DNA of 6,614 nucleotides from an uncultured Victivallales bacterium (GCA_903834675.1 CAILKC010000338.1:1-6614), one strand, 5' to 3'; numbered from the stretch's first letter, positions 1-6,406 are shown. Program-made: numbers and translations. Notes: generated by a model from the letters alone, not told the origin.

Positions 1-816
1 CTGAACCGCGGCGACGTGCGTGGCCAGGGCGCCGGGCTGCACGTACCAGGTGGCCGGACCGATCTTGAGCCCGGGCAGTAACCGATGGGTGTGCGCGCCG
101 AGGATCAGGTCGATTTCGGGATAGCGCAGAGCGATGTCGTGGACCTCGTTGGCCGCCCGTGGATCGGATTCCAACCAGCCTTGGTGCGTAGCCAGGACCG
201 CGAGATCAGGTTTCCCGCGCACGATCTCGGGCAGCACCCGCTCGAGCAGGGCGACCGCAGATTCTACCCTCATCTCGCGGGCGCTCTCATCCCATAGCCA
301 GTTCCGCATGTAGCTGGCGGTGGCGCCGATCAGGGCGATGCGGGCGCCGCCACGCTCGAAGCAGCGCCAGGCGGGGAAAGCATGGGTCTGGCCAGCCCGC
401 ACGATGGCGAGGTTGCCGCAGAGGACCGGCAGTCGGCGGGACTGGCACCACTCCAGCAGCGCAGCAGGACCGAAATCCAGGTCATGGTTTCCCGGCACCC
501 AGGCATCCGGGGCCAGGTCTTCGAGGACGGCGATGCCGATGCGTCCGCCGGTCATGCGGGCCGCGAAACTGCCCTGACAGGTGTCGCCACAGTCGACCAC
601 CAGCGTGCGCTCCGGTCCGTGGGCACGCCGCAGTCGGCGAATGGTCGTGGCGAGTCGGCGGGCGTCGCCCTCGTCGGGCAAGACCGCGTTGCCGATGGCG
701 CTGTGGACATCGGCGGTCTGCAACACAAGCAGCTCGACCGGCGCCCCGCAGCAGAGCGACAGGCTGAGCAAAAGCAGCGCCAGACAAGCCCGGGTTGGCA
801 CACGCCTCTCCCTCAC
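1..816 (-). CDS. Exported 5'-nucleotidase-type metallophosphoesterase (3' end outside window)
   Basis: The 272 visible codons run off the window edge without a stop. Residues 7-25 form a basic then strongly hydrophobic segment (ACLALLLLSLSLCC), read as a signal peptide, so the product should act outside the cytoplasm. The calcineurin-like metal-binding motifs are all present: D36-x-H38 in TADVH, GD at 77-78 in VDCGDTCQG, GNHD at 109-112, H211 in ATHQG, and GAHTH at 240-244. The order and wording match the UshA/5'-nucleotidase branch, which uses two metal ions to hydrolyse nucleotides or related phosphate esters. Whether the usual C-terminal substrate-binding domain follows cannot be seen. The chosen GTG overlaps the ppx stop as GTGA, implying translational coupling. 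A second GTG at 801-799, six bases after AGGGAG, is an equally plausible start and gives a cleaner signal peptide. The family is secure; the substrate is not known. Confidence 0.88.
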   Translation of the reverse strand, partial: MRERRVPTRACLALLLLSLSLCCGAPVELLVLQTADVHSAIGNAVLPDEGDARRLATTIRRLRRAHGPERTLVVDCGDTCQGSFAARMTGGRIGIAVLEDLAPDAWVPGNHDLDFGPAALLEWCQSRRLPVLCGNLAIVRAGQTHAFPAWRCFERGGARIALIGATASYMRNWLWDESAREMRVESAVALLERVLPEIVRGKPDLAVLATHQGWLESDPRAANEVHDIALRYPEIDLILGAHTHRLLPGLKIGPATWYVQPGALATHVAAVQ

Positions 817-1775
817 CACTGCCAGGTCGGCTCAACCTCGCCCGCCGCCAGTGCCTCAACCAGGCCGAAACGCAGACCGCGGCTGGAAACACGGAATTGC
901 TCAGCGCCCCGCAAGTGCAGAAACTCGCAGAGAATCAGCAGCCCCGCCGGCAACACCGGCGCCCGCCCCGCGGTGACGCCGGGCAGCGCGGCGCGGGCAG
1001 CGGCCGTCATGGCAAACAGGCGGGGCAGGACCTGGTCCAGGTCCCTCGTCCGGCCCGGCCAGGCATGAACCCGCGCGGCGTCATAGACCGGCAAGGCCAG
1101 TTGCAGGGCGGCGTAGGTGGTGGCGGAGCCGCCGCTGAGGATGACCCCGGCCGGCTCGCTGCCAGCCAGCGCCTGCAAGCGCTGGCAGACGGGTTGCAGA
1201 AGCGCGCGAATGGCCTGCCGCGCCTGCTCGATGGCCTCGGGGGTGGCCACCTCCAGCAGGCCGCAGCGTTCCCCGAGACGCACACAGCCGAGGTCGACGC
1301 TTTCGGCGAACCGGCAGCCCTCCCCGGCGCTGCCGGCCGTGATTTCCGAACTGCCCCCGCCGACGTCCAGGTGAACCACGGCGCGAGCCCGCGGCAAGTC
1401 CGAGACTATGCCGCGGAAGGTGAAGCGGGCCTCTTCCGTGCCGGAGAGGAGGTGAGGCACGCCGCCGATCAGGGCGGCACAGCGGGCGAGGAACTCGGGG
1501 CCGTTGCCGGCATCGCGGGCGGCGCTAGTGGCGACCGCGACCGCGGTTCCCGAGCGGTAGCGACCGCGGCAGGCCGCGGTCTGCGCGGCGATGGCCGCGA
1601 GGGTACGCTCCTGGGCTTCAGGCGCCAGCCGACCGCTGGCGTCCACGCCCTGCCCCAGACGCGTGGTGGCACGCCACTCCTCGTCTTCCCGCAAGCGTTC
1701 GGCGGCGCCGCAAGCCGCCAGGGTCATCACGGTATTGCTGCCGATATCCAGCGCCGCCCAGCAGGCCTGCGTCAT
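813..1775 (-). CDS. ppx: Ppx/GppA family exopolyphosphatase / pppGpp phosphatase, short form
   Basis: This 320-aa protein belongs to the ASKHA-fold Ppx/GppA family, cytoplasmic enzymes that remove terminal phosphate from polyphosphate or convert pppGpp to ppGpp. Visible motifs in order are the first phosphate loop DIGSNT (10-15), TSAARDA (83-89), SGTEEA (111-116) carrying the probable catalytic glutamate, the second phosphate loop DVGGGSSE (137-144), SGGSATT (214-220) in the position of the nucleotide-binding motif, and a family-typical C-terminus SRGLRFGL (298-305). At about 320 residues it has only the two catalytic domains and lacks the extra C-terminal helical domains of the roughly 500-aa E. 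coli Ppx, as in other short bacterial forms. The ATG start is well supported: a strong Shine-Dalgarno sequence lies seven bases upstream, and the previous gene ends only 13 bp away. The next gene overlaps it by 4 bp. Sequence alone cannot separate polyphosphate from pppGpp as the substrate. Confidence 0.92.
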   Translation of the reverse strand: MTQACWAALDIGSNTVMTLAACGAAERLREDEEWRATTRLGQGVDASGRLAPEAQERTLAAIAAQTAACRGRYRSGTAVAVATSAARDAGNGPEFLARCAALIGGVPHLLSGTEEARFTFRGIVSDLPRARAVVHLDVGGGSSEITAGSAGEGCRFAESVDLGCVRLGERCGLLEVATPEAIEQARQAIRALLQPVCQRLQALAGSEPAGVILSGGSATTYAALQLALPVYDAARVHAWPGRTRDLDQVLPRLFAMTAAARAALPGVTAGRAPVLPAGLLILCEFLHLRGAEQFRVSSRGLRFGLVEALAAGEVEPTWQW

Positions 1776-1782
1776 GCGGAAG

Positions 1783-1789
1783 ACCTCCT
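1783..1789 (-). promoter_or_regulatory. Strong ribosome binding site for ppx
   Basis: AGGAGGT is a near-perfect anti-16S match, seven bases before the ppx ATG at 1775. Its first A is also the last base of the pilT TGA stop, so termination of pilT and initiation of ppx are adjacent. This fixes the ppx start and supports one shared mRNA. Confidence 0.85.
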
Positions 1790-2871
1790 CAGGTCAACTG
1801 GTGATCGAGGGCGCCCTTCTCGAGGAACTTCTCAAAATCGCGCTTATTGGAGGCCTTCATGTAGGCCTCGAGGGGCGGGATACGGCCTTCCTCGAGCAGG
1901 CGCATCAGGTCGTTATCCATCAGCTTCATGCCCGCGCCGGAGCCCTGTTCGATGATGCTGCGGATGTTGGAGATCTGGCCCTCGCGGATGGTCGCGGCGA
2001 GGGATTCGTGCGAGAGCAGGATCTCATGGACCGCCACGCGGCCCTTGCCGTCGGGAGTGCGGCAGAGTAACTGCGAGACCACGGCTTTCAGACATTGGGC
2101 CAGCATGGCGCGGATCTGCGGTTGCTCGTCCGCCGGAAAGGCGTCGATGATACGGTCCACGGTCTTAGGAGCATTGTTGGTATGCAGGGTGCCGAACACC
2201 AGCATGCCCATGGCCGCACAGGTGAGCGCCAGGCTGATGGTTTCCAAGTCGCGCATTTCCCCGACCAGAATGATATCGGGGTCGGCGCGGACAGCCCCCT
2301 TCAGCGCCGCGCCGAAGGAGGTAGTATCCGACCCCACTTCGCGCTGCACCACGATCGAGGTCTTGTTGCGATGCACGAATTCGATCGGGTCCTCAATCGT
2401 GACGATGTGCTTGGAGAAGTTGACGTTGATGTAGTCCATCATGGCCGCCAGGGTGGTGGACTTGCCGCTGCCGGTGGGGCCGGTCACCAGCACCAGGCCG
2501 GCCGGGTAGGCGCAGATCTCCTTGAGCACGACCGGCAGGTTCAGGTTCTCGATGGTCAGGATCTTGGTAGGGATGATGCGGAGCACGGCGCCGGGGCCGT
2601 AGTGGTTGTTCATGTAGTTGACGCGGAAGCGGGCCAGGCCTTGCAGCTCATAGGCGTAGTCCATGTCCAGATTGGTGCAGTAGTGCTGCCACTTCTCTTC
2701 CGGACAGATCTCATGCAGAATGTCCCGCATCTGTTCGGCGGGAATCGGGGGCTCGTCCAGAGGTTCGAGCATGCCGTGGACGCGAATCTTGGGCGGCAGA
2801 CCGCTGCATAGGTGCAGGTCCGAGCCCTTCCTCTGCATCAAGGCTTTCAGGAATTCATCGATCTTGGCCAT
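1789..2871 (-). CDS. pilT: PilT-family type IV pilus retraction ATPase
   Basis: This 360-aa protein is a full-length PilT (usual length about 340-380). PilT is a hexameric cytoplasmic ATPase at the base of the type IV pilus that drives pilin disassembly and hence twitching motility. The N-terminal PAS-like domain has the typical SDLHL (17-21) and GLPPKIRV (24-31) stretch. The RecA-like domain has Walker A GPTGSGKST (131-139), an Asp box TIEDPIEF (158-165), Walker B IILVGEMRD (200-208, catalytic E205) and a His box around GTLHT (227-231). The C-terminal helical region includes ATIREG (293-298) near the position of the PilT retraction motif. An oddity is that AAETGHLV, usual before the His box, reads CAAMGMLV (218-225), so the conserved Glu and first His are Met. 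The ATG start has only a weak AAGG upstream. The gene lies 48 bp after a PilT-like paralogue and 13 bp before ppx. A PilU-like accessory role is possible. Confidence 0.92.
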   Translation of the reverse strand: MAKIDEFLKALMQRKGSDLHLCSGLPPKIRVHGMLEPLDEPPIPAEQMRDILHEICPEEKWQHYCTNLDMDYAYELQGLARFRVNYMNNHYGPGAVLRIIPTKILTIENLNLPVVLKEICAYPAGLVLVTGPTGSGKSTTLAAMMDYINVNFSKHIVTIEDPIEFVHRNKTSIVVQREVGSDTTSFGAALKGAVRADPDIILVGEMRDLETISLALTCAAMGMLVFGTLHTNNAPKTVDRIIDAFPADEQPQIRAMLAQCLKAVVSQLLCRTPDGKGRVAVHEILLSHESLAATIREGQISNIRSIIEQGSGAGMKLMDNDLMRLLEEGRIPPLEAYMKASNKRDFEKFLEKGALDHQLT

Positions 2872-2919
2872 AATCGCTTGCCTTATGCCGCGGGTGACGG
2901 AGGATCGCTGCGCCGACCG

Positions 2920-4458
2920 TCAGAACCACTTGCGCTTCTTCGAGCCGCCCGTCGCCTCTTCGTTGCGCGCCGCTTCCTGCACCTGCATCTGGCGGATCAG
3001 TTCGCCGGTCCTGACCAGGGGCAGGGTTTGCTCGTAGGTGCGCTTGCCTGCCATATACAGGTCCACGTAGGACTGCTCCATCGTGTTCATGCCGATATTG
3101 CGGCTGGTCTGGATGATGGAGGGCAACTGAAAGGTCTTACCCTCCCGAATGAGGTTACTCACCGCCAGGGTCGCCAACATGATCTCGCTGGCCATCACCA
3201 CGCCGCTGCCATCCCGATTGGGGAGCAACTGCTGACAGACGACACCGCGCAGGCTTTCCGACGCCATGGAGCGGATCTGGGCCTGCTGGTTTGAGGGGAA
3301 AACGTCCAGAATGCGGTCCATGGTCGTGGTCGCGCTGCCGGTATGGAGGGTGCCGATGACCAGGTGGCCGGTCTCGGCCGAGCGGATGGCCATCTCGATG
3401 GTCTCCAGATCGCGCAGCTCGCCGATGACGATGATGTCAGGGTCCTCGCGCAAAGCGGCCCGCAGAGAATTGGCGAAACTGCGGGTGTGGGTGTTCAATT
3501 CGCGCTGGGTAATGTTGCAGCAGATGGGCCGATGCACGACCTCGATGGGGTCTTCCACCGAGATGATGTGATCGTGTCGCGACTGGTTGATCAGGTTTAC
3601 CATGCTCGCCATGGTGGTGGACTTGCCGCAGCCGGCCGGCCCGGTCACCAGGATCAGCCCCTGGTGGTACGTGGTCAGCTTCTCAATCACCTTCGGGTCG
3701 GGAAACCCCAGTTCATTCAAGCTGCGGATACGGGTATCGATGATGCGATACGAGCCCGCGATGCCGAGGCGCTGCATCATCACGTTGGTGCGGTAGCGAT
3801 CGTCTTCGGTAATCGCGTAGCTGTAGTCCAGATCGTGGGTGGTATCGAAGATGTGGCGCTGGACCTCGTTGAGCGGCGACAGGTTCAACGCCTCGGCAAT
3901 CTCCTGCGTGATGAGCGGCTGATCGGGCACCAGGAAGACATGCTTGTAGCGGCGCACAAAGGGGCGCGCGCCGGTGCTGATATGAACATCGCTGCAGTCA
4001 TGGCTGCGGGCCTTATGCAGGAAGTCCACCAGGAGGGCGAGGCACTGCTCTTTGCCGAGGCCTGCGGTCTGGCCCAGGTTAGGCCAGCCGTAGAGCCACT
4101 CGGGGCCCGTGATCGGCGGCGCATCGGTCGCCTCGACCCGCGGACGCTCTGACTCCGCCTTGCGGCCCTCAGCCGCGGCGGGCGCGGCGGGCGCGGGCGC
4201 GGCGGGGGGAGTCTCATCGAACACGCTACGGGGCGGGAAGCCGAGAGTACGGGCTTCGTCGGCCGCCATCTCCATCAGCTTCTCAAGATGGTCCACGTCG
4301 TCGCACAGGCCATTGTCGATAACGACCTGGGCGAAGGTGCCAAGGTCCGGGTCGACCTTGGCCTCCACCAAGGCGTGGGCCACGGCCTGGCAGTGCTGGT
4401 CGGTAACCAGATTCTCAGTCACCAGGTGGAAGCAAAACCACTCGATCTCTTTGTTCAT
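2920..4458 (-). CDS. PilT-like ATPase with long N-terminal extension
   Basis: This 512-aa protein is about 150 residues longer than ordinary PilT. Residues 1-75 look like a compact, mostly helical domain I cannot name (FAQVVIDNGLCDD at 42-54). An Ala/Pro-rich linker follows (about 84-96), with a second low-complexity charged stretch to about 115. From about 136 it is a PilT/PilU-type motor: SDVHI (156-160), a variant Walker A GPAGCGKST (273-281), an Asp box SVEDPIEVVH (300-309), Walker B IIVIGELRD (342-350, E347), and an intact His box ETGHLVIGTLHTG (362-374). NLIREGK (435-441) is close to the PilT C-terminal motif, and the tail is basic (SKKRKWF). All residues needed for ATP hydrolysis are present, so it is probably active. 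The start is the ATG preceded six bases upstream by AAGGA; the frame stays open further upstream, but only through repeat DNA. It heads the four-gene operon. Role inferred: pilus retraction motor or a partner of the next gene product. Confidence 0.9.
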   Translation of the reverse strand: MNKEIEWFCFHLVTENLVTDQHCQAVAHALVEAKVDPDLGTFAQVVIDNGLCDDVDHLEKLMEMAADEARTLGFPPRSVFDETPPAAPAPAAPAAAEGRKAESERPRVEATDAPPITGPEWLYGWPNLGQTAGLGKEQCLALLVDFLHKARSHDCSDVHISTGARPFVRRYKHVFLVPDQPLITQEIAEALNLSPLNEVQRHIFDTTHDLDYSYAITEDDRYRTNVMMQRLGIAGSYRIIDTRIRSLNELGFPDPKVIEKLTTYHQGLILVTGPAGCGKSTTMASMVNLINQSRHDHIISVEDPIEVVHRPICCNITQRELNTHTRSFANSLRAALREDPDIIVIGELRDLETIEMAIRSAETGHLVIGTLHTGSATTTMDRILDVFPSNQQAQIRSMASESLRGVVCQQLLPNRDGSGVVMASEIMLATLAVSNLIREGKTFQLPSIIQTSRNIGMNTMEQSYVDLYMAGKRTYEQTLPLVRTGELIRQMQVQEAARNEEATGGSKKRKWF

Positions 4459-4464
4459 GGCATA

Positions 4465-4469
4465 TCCTT
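4465..4469 (-). promoter_or_regulatory. Ribosome binding site of the 512-aa PilT-like gene
   Basis: AAGGA stands six bases before the ATG at 4458. It decides the start, because the reading frame continues upstream to 4932 through repeat sequence that should not be coding. Confidence 0.7.
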
Positions 4470-4476
4470 CAGCCGG

Positions 4477-4490
4477 CACTCTTCGGAGTG
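4477..4490. other. Small hairpin in the PilT-operon leader
   Basis: CACTC and GAGTG pair perfectly around a four-base loop, a few bases upstream of the Shine-Dalgarno sequence. On the minus strand (the mRNA sense) the loop is CGAA. On the plus strand it is the very stable C(UUCG)G tetraloop type. It is too short to be called a terminator, and no U-run follows on either strand. It might modulate the leader or be chance. Confidence 0.35.
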
Positions 4491-4575
4491 GCAACCGCCG
4501 ACCAAGTGCGGCACCCGGCAACGTAACGATCCTGACGCCGTGGGACTTGATGCTGACCCGCCGCACCCGCGCCGA

Positions 4576-4609
4576 GGCGGCCGTCAGGGCGGCCGTCAGG
4601 GCGGCCGTC
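4576..4609. repeat. 12-bp tandem repeat, 2.8 copies
   Basis: GGCGGCCGTCAG occurs twice in succession (4576-4587, 4588-4599), followed by ten bases of a third copy (4600-4609). It lies in the non-coding leader upstream of the PilT operon. Each unit contains the palindrome CGGCCG. A 12-base unit keeps frame, but no gene is convincing here, so it is probably a replication-slippage repeat. Confidence 0.85.
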
Positions 4610-4735
4610 CGCGCCAACGACGGGCGCCGGGAACGGACACAAACGCATGCGAGTACCGTAATGCCGACCGGCACGCCTGCAACTGCCGCGCCGACAGGGT
4701 CCCCAGGGATTGCGTGGCGCCCGACCGGCCCCCAG

Positions 4736-5060
4736 CCCTGGAGCCGGCGGTCCCCGCCGTATCCCCATCCTCCCGCCCTGGAGCCGGCGGTCCCCGCCGT
4801 ATCCCATGCCTCCGCGCCTGGCTCAAGATACCGCGAACCAGGCCCCTGCGGGTCCTTGGCATCGCGGGCTCCAGAGCGCACAGCGCACGATAACGCAATC
4901 CCCTGGAGCCGGCGGTCTCCGCCGTATCCCATGCCTCCGCGTCTGGCTCAAGATACCGCGAACCAGGCCCCTGCGGGTCCTTGGCATCGCGGGCTCCAGA
5001 GCGCACAGCGCACGATAACGCAATCCCCTGGAGCCGGCGGTCTCCGCCGTATCCCCATCC
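4736..5060. repeat. 125-bp tandem repeat array with GC hairpins
   Basis: Two consecutive 125-bp units (4776-4900 and 4901-5025) differ at only two positions by eye. They are flanked by a 40-bp partial unit on the left (4736-4775) and a partial unit of about 35 bp on the right (5026-5060). Each copy begins CCCTGGAGCCGGCGG and contains a six-base stem CGGCGG/CCGCCG around a three-base loop (TCC in the first two copies, TCT in the last two). Full units also hold CTGGAGCC and its exact complement GGCTCCAG about 80 bases apart (4778-4785 with 4867-4874 in the first unit), so a larger fold is possible. Both partial copies end GTATCCCCATCC, whereas full units read GTATCCCATGCC at that point. The unit length is not a multiple of three, which argues against a protein repeat. 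The array looks like an intergenic palindromic repeat family expanded by tandem duplication. Confidence 0.9.
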
Positions 5061-5070
5061 AGAGACGGCG

Positions 5071-5109
5071 GGCGGAAGAGACGCTCAGGGACGGCGTCTC
5101 TATTCCGCC
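5071..5109 (-). terminator. Stem-loop over the stop codon of the SUI1-like gene
   Basis: The 14 bases at 5071-5084 pair completely with 5094-5109 except for a two-base bulge, around a nine-base loop (5085-5093). In the mRNA the bulged bases are the UA of the UAG stop codon (5102-5100). A stem this strong at the exact 3' end of a gene, before a long spacer, suggests a transcript end or an mRNA-stabilising structure. No U-tract follows, so it is not a canonical intrinsic terminator. It may also be a repeat element into which the reading frame runs. Confidence 0.5.
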
Positions 5110-5579
5110 GCCGCGGGTGGCGGCGCGACGGTGTAGCCGCAGGACTGCAACCAGGGAGCCAGGCGGTCGCGCTGGTCGCCATCCACTTCCAGGATATGCT
5201 CGTGGAAACGCGCTCCCAGACCGAAGCGCGCGTGGATATCGCCCGTGAGTTGCATCTGCTCGAGCATGCCGAGTTCCGGCAGGCCATGGACATGCGTGAC
5301 CCGGCGCCCGCCGCTGCGCTTGAAGAGCTGCAGACGCAGGCCCTTCACTCGCTCGCGGAACTCGATACAGCCGCCGTCCTTGAACGCCTCCAACAAGGCC
5401 AGATCCTCGGGGCCCATGGCGGCGGCGGGGGGCGCGGCAGAGGCCTGGGGTTTGGCGGGAACCGGCGGCGGCTTGGCGGGCACGGCGGCAGCCACCCGCA
5501 GGTCCGCAAACGGATTCACCTTGAACTCCGGCGGCCGGGCGGGCACTGGGCGAGCCCCAGATTTCGCTTTACGTGCCAT
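5100..5579 (-). CDS. SUI1/eIF1-like (YciH family) translation factor homologue
   Basis: This 159-aa protein has a Pro/Ala-rich basic lead (1-55) containing NPFADL (22-27), then a SUI1-like domain at about 76-152. The recognisable features are a basic strand KGLRLQLFKRSGGRRVTHVHGLP (79-101) and the C-terminal signature EVDGDQRDRLAPWLQSCGY (131-149), matching the 'G-D-H/Q-R-D' stretch of SUI1 proteins. In archaea and eukaryotes eIF1 acts on the small ribosomal subunit in start-codon selection. The bacterial YciH homologues are thought to act on initiation, but their role is less settled. The ATG is chosen because MARKAK suits the family's basic start; GGAG lies 11 bases upstream, a rather long spacing. 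An in-frame GTG at 5603 would add eight residues and has no good Shine-Dalgarno. The gene lies 56 bp after the CpXC gene and is probably co-transcribed. The C-terminal PPPAAAE tail is unusual and enters the stem-loop. Confidence 0.78.
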   Translation of the reverse strand: MARKAKSGARPVPARPPEFKVNPFADLRVAAAVPAKPPPVPAKPQASAAPPAAAMGPEDLALLEAFKDGGCIEFRERVKGLRLQLFKRSGGRRVTHVHGLPELGMLEQMQLTGDIHARFGLGARFHEHILEVDGDQRDRLAPWLQSCGYTVAPPPAAAE

Positions 5580-5635
5580 CGCTGCCAGACTCCGGTTGTT
5601 CACTCGCCCGTTGCCACTCGCGGCCAGTTACAAGG

Positions 5636-6343
5636 CTACAGGAGACGCTCCACACTCACGTAGTAGCCCGGAAACAGGGCCTGGAGCTCGTGGCGCATCT
5701 TCAGACTGGTCGTAAACGCCTCGGTAACCTCGCGGTACACGTCCATGGGGATGTGCGCGCCAGCCGTGGCCCGGCCGCTCTCCCGATCAAAGATGAGAAA
5801 GGCCAGGTGCGCCCCGTCCGGATCCGTCGAGAAATCATAGAGCAGACGATGCCGGACCGGGTCGGGCCGGTTCTCGCGGCTGGGATTGCTGAAGAGCTGA
5901 TACTTGACGTACTCCACGATGCGGTCGTCCAGGCCGCGTTCGTGCAGGGCGATCTTCTCGATCAGGGCGCTGCGGTCGGTAACCAGCCGACAGGTCGGCG
6001 GTAGCACGCCGCTCTCCTGGCCGAACACCTGTTCTGTGACCTGCCGCATCTGGCGCTCGCCGTCGGCCCAGGACGCGGAGTCGGCAGCAGGGACGAAGTA
6101 GACCATGAAACGCGCCGCGTCATCGCGGTAGAGCACGGGCACGTCCAACACAAAGACGGTCTTGCAGGCGCCGCAGGTCACCCGGTTCAGGGCGCCTTTG
6201 AAGAGCTCCTTGAGCTCCTTCGAGCGGGGTTGCAGCACGGTGACGGGCACGACTTCCTGCGGGGCCTGGCAGCGCGGACACTCGATCACACGCACGCTGT
6301 CGGTTGGGGGCGGTTTGGGGCGTTCGCGCTTCACTGAATTCAC
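5636..6343 (-). CDS. CpXC-domain zinc-ribbon protein of unknown function
   Basis: This 235-aa protein begins with a short basic, proline-rich segment and then a CpXC-type region. CPRC (22-25) and CGAC (57-60) supply four cysteines likely to hold one zinc ion, with a KELKELFKG helix between them (about 42-50). A strand-rich stretch VFVLDVPVLYRDD follows. The remaining 150 residues are soluble and mixed, ending YYVSVERLL, with no signal peptide or membrane segment. CpXC proteins are widespread in bacteria without a known reaction, so no function is assigned. Three in-frame GTG codons (6346, 6343, 6334) compete. The second has AGG six bases upstream and lies about 30 bases downstream of a good promoter, so it is preferred. 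An open frame continues up to 6487, but that part is palindromic repeat DNA upstream of the promoter. It probably forms a two-gene unit with the SUI1-like gene. Confidence 0.8.
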   Translation of the reverse strand: MNSVKRERPKPPPTDSVRVIECPRCQAPQEVVPVTVLQPRSKELKELFKGALNRVTCGACKTVFVLDVPVLYRDDAARFMVYFVPAADSASWADGERQMRQVTEQVFGQESGVLPPTCRLVTDRSALIEKIALHERGLDDRIVEYVKYQLFSNPSRENRPDPVRHRLLYDFSTDPDGAHLAFLIFDRESGRATAGAHIPMDVYREVTEAFTTSLKMRHELQALFPGYYVSVERLL

Positions 6344-6377
6344 CACTTGCCTGGCAGAGAGATAATCGGGAGTGCGC

Positions 6378-6406
6378 AATATAGCCCACGGCGCTGGCCC
6401 GGCCAA
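6378..6406 (-). promoter_or_regulatory. Sigma70-type promoter for the CpXC / SUI1-like genes
   Basis: On the minus strand TTGGCC (6406-6401, four of six to TTGACA) is followed after exactly 17 bases by TATATT (6383-6378, five of six to TATAAT). Transcription would begin near 6373-6371, leaving a leader of about 28 bases before the GTG at 6343. The A/T-rich box stands out in otherwise GC-rich DNA. The boxes were found by eye and not scored. Confidence 0.6.

Larger units (their letters stand above)
4459..4735. other. Leader spacer upstream of the PilT operon
   Basis: These 277 bases carry no gene I can support. They hold the Shine-Dalgarno sequence, a small hairpin and the 12-bp repeat. They also hold a ten-base element GGGATTGCGT (4706-4715) that is the exact reverse complement of ACGCAATCCC at the end of each 125-bp repeat unit (4893-4902, 5018-5027). 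I searched the minus strand for a sigma70 or sigma54 promoter and found no pair of boxes good enough to report, although the operon promoter should be here or further upstream. Confidence 0.6.

Noticed and set aside
756..774. Lipoprotein signal in the phosphoesterase (LSLCC)
   Set aside because: Leu or Cys occupies the position before each Cys, where lipoboxes need Gly, Ala or Ser, so an ordinary signal peptide is likelier.
482..892. Minus-strand frame overlapping the start of the phosphoesterase
   Set aside because: It is an alternative frame of a gene whose correct frame contains the DxH, GD, GNHD and GAHTH motifs.
795..1955. Long plus-strand open frame opposite ppx
   Set aside because: The minus strand encodes a clear Ppx/GppA protein with all motifs. 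In GC-rich DNA the opposite strand is often open, and this translation shows no recognisable domain.
2095..4152. Plus-strand open frames opposite both PilT genes (2095-2811, 3343-4152)
   Set aside because: They are shadows of strongly conserved minus-strand genes, with His/Gln/Asp-rich composition typical of antisense translation.
4459..4735. Sigma54 promoter for the PilT operon, as used by some pilus genes
   Set aside because: A GG...GC pair occurs near 4490-4505 on the minus strand, but its spacing is nine rather than ten bases and the flanking consensus is missing.
4459..4932. In-frame 158-codon extension upstream of the 512-aa PilT-like protein
   Set aside because: It is translated from the 125-bp and 12-bp repeats (recurring YGGDRRLQG), and a good Shine-Dalgarno sequence precedes the internal ATG at 4458.
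4736..5060. CRISPR array
   Set aside because: Whole 125-bp units are duplicated with no unique spacers of constant size, and there are no cas genes.
4109..5248. 379-codon plus-strand frame across the repeat spacer
   Set aside because: It runs through the repeats and antisense to two real genes; the repeated RRSPPYP peptide merely reflects the DNA repeat.
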